From assembly GCF_022965805.1 (NCBI RefSeq), contig NC_133106.1:36631913-36695912 (forward strand): 64,000 nt of DNA. Reading direction: 5' to 3'. This stretch comes from Primulina eburnea. Lineage: Eukaryota > Streptophyta > Magnoliopsida > Lamiales > Gesneriaceae. The translations under genes and the position numbers were made by a program. Positions 9,151-20,184 of the stretch are shown in pieces (within the stretch, counting starts at the first letter, position 1; each line of letters opens with the position of its first letter). The notes under the pieces are model-generated. The model did not search any database. It worked only from the letters and a program-made list of their open reading frames with translations, and was not told where the DNA came from.

Positions 9151-9410
9151 GTATTATTTTCAAAATTTGATCTTTTGTTGTACGCTCTAAGGTAGGAAAC
9201 GAATTAGAGCTGTGCCAAGTATTGCTGAAGGAATCTGCTTAGTAACCATCGGTTGCGATCGTGTGGTTGGACTGTGAGGAGCAGTTCGTAAAATACGGCG
9301 GATATAACCCGGTGATACGCTGGTCAAAAAGGTAAAATATTTAATTTATTTTACGGAAGCATGATGGACCGTTATATTCAAAAAGAAAAGTCAATTATTT
9401 TAAATAATGA
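9151..9410 (+). other. Viral leader remainder and right junction zone
   Basis: Relatively GC-balanced sequence downstream of the poly(A) signals (9160-9330) differs from the AT-rich host flanks. It is presumed to be the 5' leader that in the circular viral genome runs on to the primer site. From about 9331 the sequence becomes AT-rich and the MULE end begins. The precise junction is not visible. Confidence 0.4.
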
Positions 9411-9432
9411 TTTAAGGGTATTATGGGAAATG

Positions 9433-9484
9433 GGGAGTTAGAAGAAAGATGGTGGGGCTCTAGGTACTGATTTACAATTTCCCC
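9433..9484 (-). repeat. Right terminal inverted repeat of the MULE-like element
   Basis: Its reverse complement starts GGGGAAATTGTAAATCAGTA and pairs with 1112-1163. It ends exactly at the 9-bp duplication TTAATTTAA (9485-9493). Confidence 0.6.
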
Positions 9485-10270
9485 TTAATTTAATCACAAT
9501 AAATGAAAGAGATGTGGTACCAATGAAAATGTTATTTTAAACAAAATATTTTCAAATTTGAAGTTAATTTATTTGTATAATAAACATTCTTCTAAACAAT
9601 CATTTGACGGCATATTAGGTATTTGAGAGTAAGTAATGAAATATGAATTGTATATTTGTATTCATCAAAAAGTGAATTGTAAATAACACTTTCCTTGAAT
9701 GTTTGCATTAATTATATCATTCATTTAATTTGGGTTACAATTTTAAATTTTGTGTTACTTTTATATATTTAATTCTCACTACCTTTAAAAATATTAAATA
9801 AAATATAAATTTCTATATATAGTATTAAGTTTTCCAACAATTTAGTGAATAGTATTATCATAAAATTTGTTATAATGATTTATCTGTAAATAGATATTAT
9901 TATCATGAATCTTAATTAGAACTTTTGTATAAAATTATAAATATGTTTTAACATCTCATAAAAAATAATTTAATTTTTAAACAAATTATTTTTTAAACTT
10001 TTGTAGACAAAATAATATAAAATTTTTTATTTATTTTTATATTAGCGACATTTTCACTCAGTTACTTTCGACCATATTTCGGTTGCCTTACTCTCTTTGT
10101 TTCGGAATGAGGATGGGAAGGCCTTCCACTCCAATAAATGATAGGACAGCTTTTGGTGCCCTACTCTCGCGGAACGGAAGGAAAGCATATATTAAATACA
10201 ATTATAAATAAATCAATTCGACGAAAAAAGATCATTATGCTCATTTGAACATTATCTCAAATGATATAAA

Positions 10271-10273
<3 letters not shown>

Positions 10274-10324
<51 letters not shown>
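10274..10324. repeat. (TA)n microsatellite
   Basis: About 25 uninterrupted AT dinucleotides. Confidence 0.95.
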
Positions 10325-10327
<3 letters not shown>

Positions 10328-10415
10328 ATAATAACATATAAAATTTAAATATATACATTACATTATAACAATAGTTTTAAGCAACTATTAAAATGTTCAC
10401 ACTTAATAATTTTAA

Positions 10416-10492
10416 TAACTAATTATATAAAATAACATTTCATGTATATCATATAGTAACTAATTATATAAAATAACATTTCATGTATATCA
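10416..10492. repeat. 41-bp tandem duplication
   Basis: A 36-base unit beginning TAACTAATTATATAAAATAA occurs at 10416-10451 and again, identical, at 10457-10492. The period is 41 bases. Confidence 0.9.
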
Positions 10493-10823
10493 AAGTGATC
10501 AAAATAAGAGCGACTGAGCAAGCTTGATAAAGTCTACTAAATTCCCTTGGAAGAGAAATGAACCCTAATTTATCCTTAAAATTGAAACCGTTCAGCTTAT
10601 GTTAAGAGTAATAATTTCATCAATCTTATTAACAGTATTAATAATTTCACCGATCTATAAAAACAAAAAAGATCTTTCCAACCTAAATAAAATATCAATT
10701 AATATATAAAATAAAACAAGCAATGGTAAAACCCTAATTGGTTGTTCTGATCAAATGATGATTCATTTTCATTACCAGGTAACAATATATAAATAAAGAT
10801 CCATTCTTGAACGCCAGCAAAGG

Positions 10824-12649
10824 CTATAATTTGAGGTCCAGGTGTTCATCTCCTTTGGAGGAAGAAGAAGAGGGTGCATGTTCTTGAATTTGGTATGGCT
10901 CTCTTGCAGCAGCTCTGTTCGCCCAATGTGTAGATAGATAAATAAAATTAAAAACTTTTCAATAATTCACTAACATCATTTGTTCTTCATGCTAAAAATA
11001 TTTGATTTGTTTCTACCAGACCACCGTGCTATCTTGATTTATTTTTCGGCATAAGCCCCTCATTCTAGAGCCAGATTAAAACCCCTAACAACCTCTTCGG
11101 AATCGATCTAGATAGACTTGTGACTTGTGAACCTGTTTTAGAGCTCAAAACCTTGTTTAAAGTAACTGATCTCTTTGAGATGTTGATTGACATGCTCTGT
11201 ATTTATATCTGTTTAACCAATAAAGCATCTCAACAAAGTTAAAACATATCAAAGGGAGCGAACCGATAGCTTTCTTTCCTCTTCTCAAGAACCGATGAAC
11301 TGAAGACCTCCTAGCAATAGGCAAATCTGTATACGCAATACCACACTCTGTTTTAGACTTATTTCTTGAATCAAACTTTATAATCTCATTTTCTTTTCAA
11401 AAAAAAAAGAAGTATATTAGTTGTTCCTGTAATTAATTACCAGATCCATTAACTTCAGGCTGCGGTGAAATGCTAGCTTCGGTCCCAGAGCTCAACACCA
11501 CGTCGCCACTCCCATTGTTCGCTATGTCCTTAGAGGTGTTAGACAAGATGCCACCAGCTTTTTGGTGGCCAACAACATTCGAAGATATACAGCCAGCGGT
11601 TTGAAAACTGGGTACAGGTGTAAGTCCATCTCGTGAGCTAGGTGCTGTAGCCGCTACTGCGCTGGGGCTTGGGTTTTGATGCAAGATGTTATACACAAAG
11701 CCATCGGAGATCTTTAGGGGCTGTCTTTGCTGGCAAATTTTACAAGATCTTTAGCCTTGTCTGCTGGACAACCATCAAATACTAGGACCTGACCAGCGTA
11801 AAATATGGTCAGCTGGGCAGTCTTGGATTCAATCTTTGTTACATCTTTGCTGAAAATAATCATGAAAATAAATATCACTTTGTTGATTATTGATGACCAC
11901 AGATTGTAAAAAAGCTAGTTTAGAGGATTCTCGGTGTTGAGGGTGGTGATCCTTGATTCTTCAAGGAGGAAAAATGAACCTTTTGATGTCTTTCTTTGAT
12001 GTATCTTCGAGGAAATTGACGGAGGATTCAGGCCTGGCGGGACGAGGGAACGAATCCATGGAAGGTCGCGCTGGTTTATCCATATGGGTAAGTAAATTAA
12101 TCAGTTGAAGAAGCTGATGCAGCATGAGCGGATCCGGATCTCACTGTCAATTAATAAGTAGTATGATAATGAATTTTCAATCCAAAAAAATGAGCGAAAA
12201 CAGGTAAAGTTTTCAGAATCATGACTCGGTAAGTAGAAAGTTTGCAAAGTTAATACAAGCCTAGAGTCTTACATATCCTGCCGGATGCAGATCTATGAAG
12301 ATTGTGAGGAATTCCCACAAATATTACAGGTTACTAATTTCCTCACAAATCTCAATATATATAGTAATCAGACTCAACAGTTTTAAAGGCTAAAACAGAA
12401 ATTAGTTAGAGATATAAAGTGAACTAATTGCACGAGGAAATTAAAACATAGAAACCTGACTTTAGATTCGAGGCTTTCAATTTTCCCATCAATCTCAAGG
12501 TTGAAATCTCTGACACTACCTTTCTTCTTAATATACCGACTCAAAAGATTGCAAGTACGCATAAAACTCGACCTTTCCGGCGCCTTCCCGGGCCTCCGGC
12601 CGTCTGAGAACTGCTGTAATCCCGACATATCTCTACCTATCGAAAACAA
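10824..12649 (-). pseudogene. JAZ: JAZ (TIFY family) jasmonate repressor, disrupted
   Basis: All hallmarks of a JAZ repressor are present on the minus strand. They are: an N-terminal exon (12649 to about 12443) with RTCNLLSRYIKKKGSVRDFN; a TIFY/ZIM exon starting at 11849 ([19 protein letters not shown]); a linker to about 11437; a Jas exon (11327 to about 11270) beginning DLPIARRSSVHRFL; and a last exon (about 10917-10824) encoding AAAREPYQI and ending LDLKL, an LxLxL (EAR-like) motif. JAZ proteins bind MYC factors through Jas and NINJA/TOPLESS through ZIM. This copy looks broken. The frame stops after ASKDSP at a C-run (plus-strand G-run 11717-11720) and resumes one base shifted. The Jas codons for FLEKRK are one base short near 11285. 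The expected donor of the conserved Jas intron reads CT instead of GT. The exon between 11900 and 12200 is not resolved. Sequencing error is the alternative explanation. Confidence 0.75.
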
Positions 12650-13044
12650 CCCTCGATTTGTTCAGCACAGATCTTCAAATTTCAGCCACAAATTTGGTGT
12701 GATTGAGATTGTTGTACATACTTTCCTTTTCTTGAATCTAAAGGAACTACATAAATCTTAAACTAATTAGCCAAAAGTGTAAGGCGTGACGAATCTACAT
12801 TTTTTGGTAATTAATACCAAACATGAGCCCGAAATCGGATCAACCATCGAAAGTTGAGATTTTGTTTTCGAAAACTGAGTGAACTAGTAAAGAATGGGGG
12901 AATTAGCACGTGATAATTGCCTTTTGGGGGCCACAGAGAGATGAGTGGTAGGAGCCACCAAATGTTGGGAAAATAGTAGTAGTAAATGGATGAAAGAAAC
13001 ACGAGTTTTATATTCATTATGCTATTTTGCACGTATTCTCCGAC

Positions 13045-13225
13045 TACAAAAATTTGTGTGAAACGTTCTTTTATATCGTATTTTGTGAGATATATCTCTT
13101 ATTTGACTCATCATAAAAAAATATTATTTTTTATGCTAATAATATAACTTTTTATTATGAATATCGATAGATTAACTCGTCTCAGAGATAAATATTTGTG
13201 ACATCATCTCAAATGAGACCTACTC
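13045..13225 (+). mobile_element. Foldback MITE, copy 2 (181 bp, diverged)
   Basis: Same orientation and internal order as the 530-711 copy: CAAAAATTTGTGTGAAAC, a central TTACTTTTT-type block degraded to TATTATTTT, an ACTCGTCTCA segment and a GAGACCTACTC end. Target duplication is not preserved. It lies about 400 bases upstream of the JAZ start. Confidence 0.7.
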
Positions 13226-14511
13226 TTCCATCACGATATATTATTACAAGTGGAGCGTATCAAATTGTTGGGTTAGGCGCATGTTTTTCAAGTGCTTTGA
13301 AAATTTGTATAGGGAAAAAAATTCAGCCACATAAAAGTACTAATTAAATAAATAATTGAGATATAGGTATTGTGTGCAATATTATAATACATTAAATAAT
13401 ATGAAGTATAATAATTTAAATTAATAATATGCAATATAATAATTTAATTTAATACACAATTATTTTGATGAATAAAATAAAACTATTAATGATGCACAAG
13501 CGTGTACACTTGTACAGTGCTTCAAGGTAAAAAATTTATTAGAAAATATTGTTAATTTATACATTAGAAATACTATTGAATAGATAAGATACAAATTCCT
13601 CAAAAACAGTTAGGGATCAAAGTGCATCCAAAACTCTTATCACAAGAATAATCAAATAACAATGGATGCAACTTATGTGAAACCAAAATTCTATTTGATG
13701 AACAACATTCTAATCAGGACTGTAATTAATTGTTGTGTATGCTTGTCTTCAACACTTCACGACAACGCAACAATACAGTCTTGGTTTGAACACTTGATAT
13801 CTTCGAAGTAAATCATCAACTCTTGTGCTTGCTCTCATGCGACGTTTATTTTCATCAATCAATCGCATTATCTATTCACTTTTATTTATAAGCTATCTTT
13901 CTCTTTGTCAAATACATTCTTCCTTGAATAGTAGTTATGTGTTTTCAGTCCTAAACTTTTACCAATTACTTTTAATCGAATCCTACTGTATTATGTTTTT
14001 ATAAATTTTTATATCATGGAAAATTTTCTATGTTTATTCAATATCAATTGGCTAATTGCACTACTTCAGTCTCAACCAATGTAGAATCACCGACGAAATG
14101 ACTACCTCCTCCTTTGGGATATCTTCATTTGGATGTGGATCCTTCTTTTAACACGAATATGAAGGCATATGCAATTGGAGGAGGTGTGAAAAACCACCAA
14201 GAAAAGTTGATTTGTGTTGTTGGACATAAAATCAAGCAACCCTTATCGGTTACACATTGAGAATTGGTATCATTACACAAATGGCTAAAAATTCTATGTG
14301 ATAAAAATTATCAAGAGTTCACGTTACATCAGATTCTCTATCGACGATACAAACGTGAGGATTTTGGATACATGTGAATCATTGCGACATATATTGGAGA
14401 GTTGTTGAAGGGCCCAATAGTATCACATTTATATCATATCAGACTATGGCTAACGAGTTACTCTTTAGCACTTTTTTTTTGCGACTTAGTTTAGAATGTA
14501 GAAATAGAATT

Positions 14512-14512
<1 letters not shown>
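13226..14512. other. AT-rich spacer
   Basis: No gene is recognised. A mixed-composition block at 14085-14360 has short open stretches that may be a retroelement relic, but no motif is clear. Confidence 0.4.

Positions 14513-14576
<64 letters not shown>
14513..14576. repeat. (AT)n microsatellite
   Basis: About 31 AT units, directly left of the GC-rich LTR sequence. Confidence 0.95.
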
Positions 14577-14579
<3 letters not shown>

Positions 14580-15960
14580 GTCTCTCGCGCAATCACCCGG
14601 GCACTTTCTCCTCTTCCCGGGCAGTCATCATAGCCAGGGCTCTCATACAAAGTACCCGGGTAACCGACTATCCGGGCTACCTCGAGAATTGAACCACACT
14701 CGAGTATGATTGATACATGCCGTCTAATTTGTCAGAACAACTTGGGCTTGGAGTGTCCTAGATAAGGATGGCAATTTCCTCCGAACCCGTTGGAGGATCC
14801 GATACCCGACCCGAATAGAATAGGGTATGGAGGGATTTTTAGACCCGATTAAATAATTGGGTAATCGGGTATTGGGATTTTCGGGTTTGGGTATGGAGGC
14901 GGATTTGATATAATCCGACCCACACCCAACCCGAATACCCATTTAAATTATATATATACACATATGTATATATATAGTAATTATATTTATTTATATTAAA
15001 GATTCATCGTCTCAAATCAAAGTAAATCATACATATACAATAATTATATTTATTTATATTAAAGATTCATCTTCTCAAATTCAAGTAAATCGATACTTTT
15101 TCTTTTCTCTTCCTTTTCGCTTTCACTTTTACGTTTCAAGGTTTTACCGCTCTTTTATTTTTCATCTTCTCCATTGATAAGTTTATTCCATGTTTGAATT
15201 CAAAAATTGAAAAATATTTTATTTTTGTTGAATTGCGTACTTTTATTCAATTAATATAAACTATTTTTAATATTTTGTTATTTTTTCTATAAAGTTTATT
15301 TTGCAAATTTTTATCATTAATAATTTTTCATATTGTTCATTTAAATAATTTTTTAAATATTCATAACTTCATTGAAACAATTTAAATTTGAAAAAATTCA
15401 ATTGTATATGATAATAGAGTATTTGGGTAGGGTATGAGTATCCGAAAATCCGATGGGTATGAGGATGTGGATGAAATTCAATACCCGATAGGTATGAGGA
15501 TGGGTATGATGATGAATTTAATAAATGGATGTATGAAATCCGACTCATACCCTACCCATTGTCCATCTCTAGTCCTAGAAGTCATCAGAATCTAGAGTAT
15601 GGGCAACCGACTTGCCATACTTAGTAGGTGACACTGGAATCGAGGTATCTGCCTCATTTTCTACTATAAATAGTAGATATACTTCTCATTTAATGATTCT
15701 GAAATCTTTTCACTCTCAAGCATTACACATATTTTCTCTTAAATATTGCTTGTGTTCGTGTGAAAGCCTGCTGACTCAAGCATCGGAGTGGCCACGTCGG
15801 ACACTCCTCCGACGCCCATTCATGAGTTACTTTCTTGTTTGCAGTTGTTAATCACAGCCGTTATCCTCACTCAAAATTCACAAATATTATTAATTGTTGA
15901 TCTGATCCGTTAGAGCTTCTTACCCGATTCATCAATTTCAGCGAGATCACATCAATATAT
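14577..15960 (+). mobile_element. Gypsy-like LTR fragment interrupted by a hAT element
   Basis: 14577-14762 and 15572-15960 read as one LTR-type sequence when the 809-bp insertion is set aside. The left part contains repeated CCCGGGC/CCCGGGT motifs. The right part has a TATA box (CTATAAATAG near 15664), a CTCTCAAGCATTACAC start-like region and GTGGCCACGTCGGACAC, a layout common in plant Gypsy LTRs. No primer site, gag or pol is next to it, so it is a solo LTR or a fragment. Its ends are not defined. Confidence 0.5.
14763..15571. mobile_element. Non-autonomous hAT-type element (809 bp)
   Basis: The ends are short inverted repeats (TAAGGATGGCAAT at left; TAGAGATGGACAAT as the reverse complement of the right end), flanked by an exact 8-bp duplication GTCCTAGA (14755-14762 and 15572-15579), the hAT signature. 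The subterminal regions are full of CGGGTA/TACCCG motifs in both orientations. Inside, a block around AATTATATTTATTTATATTA is tandemly duplicated (about 14980-15090). There is no transposase. Confidence 0.8.
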
Positions 15961-16317
15961 ATCATATCCATTATTTGTGCAAAAATATCAGTAATATTAA
16001 TTTAATATAATAGTACTTGTTACTGGTATATCAAACTTGATGATAAAATTTGGATATTTCTATTATTATTTATAATTTTAGGACCAGCCACATAATTATC
16101 AAACAAAAAATAAATTATCGGATAAGGAGACAGTTATACTTGTATATGACTACCTAAAAAAGGCAACCTTACTCGCGACATTAACGGTTGTCCACTTACA
16201 AGATCAAACTATTTTCCTATGAAAAAATAAAAAAATAGAAAAAAGAAGAAGAAGCTGTGAAAACGTTAGAAATCGTGAAAATGGATTCATGAACACTTCG
16301 AATTTTAAAGTTCCTGT
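15961..16317. other. Upstream region of the receptor kinase gene
   Basis: AT-rich promoter/5' UTR interval. An A/G-rich tract (16226-16256) precedes the start codon. No defined element can be supported. Confidence 0.3.
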
Positions 16318-18471
16318 ATGGCCATTGTTAACATTCATGGCGGATTCATTTTCTTCTATATTTTTCTGACAATATTACCTTTAATAAGTTCAGATTCGGA
16401 TTATGAAGCTCTGTTAAAGCTGAAACGATCTTTCACATTTACCGCGCTTCTCGATTCCTGGAAGCCCGGAACAGAGCCTTGCGAAACTTGGGCCGGCGTT
16501 GTATGTGAAAACGGTGTCGTTTCCGGGCTTCGTCTCGGGCATATGGGTCTGTCTGGGAAGATAGATGTTGATGCATTGGTATCGCTTTCAGGCCTGAGAA
16601 GCATTAGTATTACGTCGAATTCTTTTTCCGGCCAGATCCCCGATTTCCGTAAGATGGGAGCTTTGAAAGGGCTGTATCTCTCAGGTAACAAGTTCTCGGG
16701 CGAAATTCCATCAGATTACTTCACAGCAATGACGGGCCTGAAAAAAGTTTGGCTTTCCGGGAACCAGTTTACGGGCCCAATCCCATATTCGTTGGGTATG
16801 TTATCCCATTTGACGGAATTGCATCTTGAAAGCAATCAGTTTTCCGGTACAATTCCTCCATTTGAACAGACAGGTCTGACCTCACTTGACCTTTCGAATA
16901 ATAATTTAGTAGGTGAAATCCCTTCGAGCCTGTCAAGATTCGATGCCTCCTCATTCAAGGGGAATCCCTCGCTTTGTGGAGACAATATAGGCAGAACATG
17001 TAACCCATTCATGTATTCGTCAAAAGGGCCCGTAGAAAATGACATTTCTGTAAATGCCACCACTAAGAAGACAGCACTTTGGGTTCTAGTGGCTTCGATC
17101 CTCTTGCTCTTGCTAATGGTGGCCGGGATATGTGTGCTCAAACGAAGGCAAGAGGAGGATATTGATGTATTGGAAAAGGGGAATCTTGATGATCTCAATT
17201 ACAAGAAAAAATCAAGTGTTGGGAAGAAGGATTACAACTCGAGTCGGAAGGGGTTTGGGTCGGGCCATCGGGCTGGGTCCAGCCGCAGAGGTTCTGGAGA
17301 TCTTGTTATGCTAAACGATGAGAAGGGTGAGTTTGGATTGGGTGATTTGATGAAGGCAGCAGCTGAAGTGCTTGGAAGTGGAGCTTTAGGTTCTTCATAT
17401 AAGGCCACAATGACCAATGGGTTAACAGTAGTGGTGAAAAGGATAAAAGAGGTCAATAAAATGGGGAGAGGTCAATTTGATGCAGCAATGAGAGATCTTG
17501 GAAGATTACAACACAAGAATGTGTTGACACCATTGGCTTATCATTACCGAAAAGACGAAAAGCTGCTGGTCTATGAGTATCAACCAAATGGCAGTTTACT
17601 TTTCTTACTACATGGTATGAATCAAGAAACATAGTGTGTTTTGTGTGCATATGTAGTAACTCTTACTATAAGAAAAATTTTCTCTAATTGTTTTTCCAAC
17701 ATCTTAGGTGATCGTGGGATCTCTCATGCTAAGCTGAATTGGCCTGTTCGGTTAAAGATAGTTAAAGGGATTGCCAGAGGACTGGAGTACATTCATACAG
17801 AACTCTCCACACTCGAATTACCCCACGGTGACCTCAAATCAAACAACGTCATTTTAACAACAGACTATGAGCCTTTACTAACAGAATATGGGTTCTGTTC
17901 CTTTATCGGTAGTGCCCAAGCTGCCCAAGAACTGACGGCTTATAAGTCTCCAGAGGCGATATTACATTATGAAGTATCACCAAAATGTGATGTGTATAGT
18001 CTAGGAGTCATCATTCTTGAAATTCTTACGGGAAAGTTCCCTTCTCAGTATCTCAGCAATGGCAAAGGTGGGATAGATTTAGTCCAATGGGTAAAATCAG
18101 CTGTTTCTGAGGGCAGAGAGGTCGACTTATTCGATCCTGATATAGCAAATACTGTGAATGTTACAAGTGTTATGCAGCAACTTGTGCACATAGCTGTAGC
18201 TTGCACGGAAAACAACCCGGAGAAGCGTATGGACATTAGAGAAGTGGTTAGGAGGATAGAGGAAGTGGACGTACCTGACAAGGGAATTTGGCATCAAGGC
18301 ATGAAAACTTTGGACGTTTTGCCATCATTGAGTGATGGATTTGGTGATCAATCCATGGTTCCGCATCAGTCTCCAGCATTTGAACACTACGACACTCATG
18401 GTTCGGATAAAAGGGATGTCGATGTTGGTGATCAGTCTGGTCGTATTAGTTTTGCTTTTGATGCTACCTGA
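16318..18471 (+). CDS. PRK: LRR receptor-like (pseudo)kinase, pollen PRK type (686 aa)
   Basis: Two exons, 16318-17614 and 17708-18471, join in frame across a 93-base GT-AG intron. The protein has a signal peptide (about 1-25), an LRR N-terminal cap with paired Cys, about five LRRs (to about 215) and a Cys pair. One membrane span follows (about 252-273, ALWVLVASILLLLLMV), then a Ser/Gly/Lys-rich juxtamembrane segment and a kinase-like domain (about 340-630). This is subfamily LRR-III, nearest the pollen receptor-like kinases that act at the pollen-tube membrane with ROP-GEFs. The nucleotide-binding Lys is kept (VVVKRIK, about 374). The catalytic loop reads HGDLKSNN instead of HRDLKxxN and the DFG position reads EYG, so catalysis is probably weak or absent, as in other PRKs. 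The length is normal and there are no breaks. Confidence 0.9.
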
Positions 18472-20184
18472 TCCTTATTTCTTCTGCGCGTGTACAGTGA
18501 ATTTATGAAGCTCGAATCATTATAGCCATTCCTTCACTTTCATATGCTGGTCGAAATCCCATATAGGAGGTTGATAGAGAAGGATTCGGAACTAAGAAAA
18601 GATTAGATACGGTAGGCGAATCTTTTTAGTATGTTTGGAGTGGGGGAGAAGGGACATTCAAGAAGCACTAGTTATAGTTTCTCGCAATTCTGAAACCATC
18701 TTGTGTGTTTTACATTTCATGACAGCAATGCTCAAATTTTGCCGAATGATGTTATGGCAAATAGATTTTTTGTATTCAGCATTACATACACATGCATGAT
18801 CTACAAACGCTTTTTTCGATTATATTGATGAGCGTATCTTCGCATCCTTCAGCCATGTTAGGGTCCAGAATTTCCGACTCTTGAGTGGGCTAGGGACTGT
18901 GGGCTTGGACTCCTGACCTTTTGATGGGCTAGGGGTCATTTTTAGATGGACTCGAATCCATACGGATTTACCAAATTTAGGGGCATCACCAACCAAACAA
19001 CATTAAATTAAGCATTATTCTCATCACAAATCTTATTTTGTAGATTTTATTAGTTTTAAGACAGTTATTATAGTCAATAAATATGATGAAAAATCAAGCA
19101 TCTTTACTGTCCAGTTATTAGTCTCATTTATGAATGTCATTTGGTGGACTTGGATTTAATTTTCGGATTGAAATCCTCGTTAAGTTAGACGTTGACTTCA
19201 TTAAATTCCATCAATGCTTTCTTGATCTGGTTCTTGTAAAGATAATAAATCAATTTTTCCTTTTTTATAAAACATTTGACCAAAGAAAGATGAGCTAATC
19301 TTCGAAAGAATTTTGTTCATCCTCTGACATCATCTGTTCTAGAAAATGATACAGATTACTAATTGTATGATGATATGTTTTCGTACGAATTCACGACATA
19401 TAATTTTGTTTCTAGGAAAAGGTTCTTAGAAATACACCCCACAATCAAATAATCAAGTGTGTTTGGTCGGAAATTAAACATTTTTTTTATAACTTTAATA
19501 GGAAACAAAAGCTGAAAATCCAAAGAAAATCGAAAGTAAGCAGATAAAATGAAAAGCAGAAAACTAAGATTGCTGAAATTGGAGAGTCGTTATAGACGTT
19601 GATCGAGTGATCATCGTTGATTGGGAGAAGTTTTCTTGCTATTGGTCAAATACTGGATCATAATCGGTGAGCTTTGTAGCAATTTTGACCAAAGTCCAAA
19701 TATATATACACTCGTGAAAGAATATAAAAATTCGTGAAAGAATATAAAAAATTCGTGAGACCGTCACACGAATAAAGATCCAAGAGATTTTTGCACATAT
19801 TCTTTAATTGAATATATGTATAATTAATTTAATGTAAACTATAATTATAATAGAATTATTTTTTTTCACTATTCAAGTTTATACTCGAGTTTTTATTAAT
19901 TTTTTTGAATAAAAATAAAAAATGAGGATTTTTAGGAAAGAAAATTTGATTACTTTCTACGACAGCTAAAATTTAGCATTAAATAATGATGACGACGATA
20001 TATTTTGGGTATTGTTTATTTTTTTGAATTAACAGATTAGTAAAAAAAGAAGGCTAGTCTGGTCTTCCTCAATGAAGCAAAATTCATAAAAAGAAGCCTT
20101 GTCTGACGTCTGTTCTCAATTTCTTCCACCATCATTCATTCAATCTCCCTTTGATTCTCCTTCCAAGAAATCTGTTCAATACTC
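18472..20184. other. 3' flank and spacer
   Basis: Up to about 18800 this is probably the receptor-kinase 3' UTR. At about 18855-18990 a GC-richer block with repeated GGGCTAGGG motifs looks like a transposon relic. Around 19750-19786 there is a short fragment related to the foldback MITE (TTCGTGAGACCGTC). The last 150 bases are the EXO70 5' flank. No other gene is seen. Confidence 0.4.

Larger units (their letters stand above)
1103..9493. mobile_element. MULE-like element containing a near-complete pararetrovirus
   Basis: The outer borders are an exact 9-bp direct repeat TTAATTTAA (1103-1111 and 9485-9493). Directly inside are inverted ends: 1112-1163 reads GAGAGAATTGTGGATCAGTC and onward, and the reverse complement of 9433-9484 reads GGGGAAATTGTAAATCAGTA and onward. 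A gapless hand alignment over 52 bases gives 32 matches, including shared ATCAGT and AACTCCC blocks at the same offsets. Known Mutator-like elements have G-starting terminal inverted repeats and 9-bp duplications. No transposase is present; the interior is viral from about 1255 to about 9330. Either a MULE captured viral DNA (Pack-MULE style) or the virus integrated into an existing MULE; the sequence does not decide between them. The exact virus/MULE junctions (roughly 1200-1254 and 9331-9410) are inferred. Confidence 0.65.
9494..10823. other. AT-rich spacer
   Basis: No gene is seen. A GC-richer block at about 10077-10190 (containing GGATGGGAAGGCCTTCC) is out of character and may be a transposon relic. 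The stretch also holds the AT microsatellite and the 41-bp tandem repeat listed separately. Confidence 0.45.

Noticed and set aside
1255..9330. Full-length LTR retrotransposon (because of the tRNA-Met primer site and RT)
   Set aside because: There are no paired LTRs and no integrase. Zinc-knuckle capsid, 30K movement and TAV genes identify a caulimovirid.
14374..14709. 111-aa open frame across the AT microsatellite
   Set aside because: Its reading consists largely of Tyr-Ile repeats from (AT)n plus LTR sequence; it has no gene-like features.
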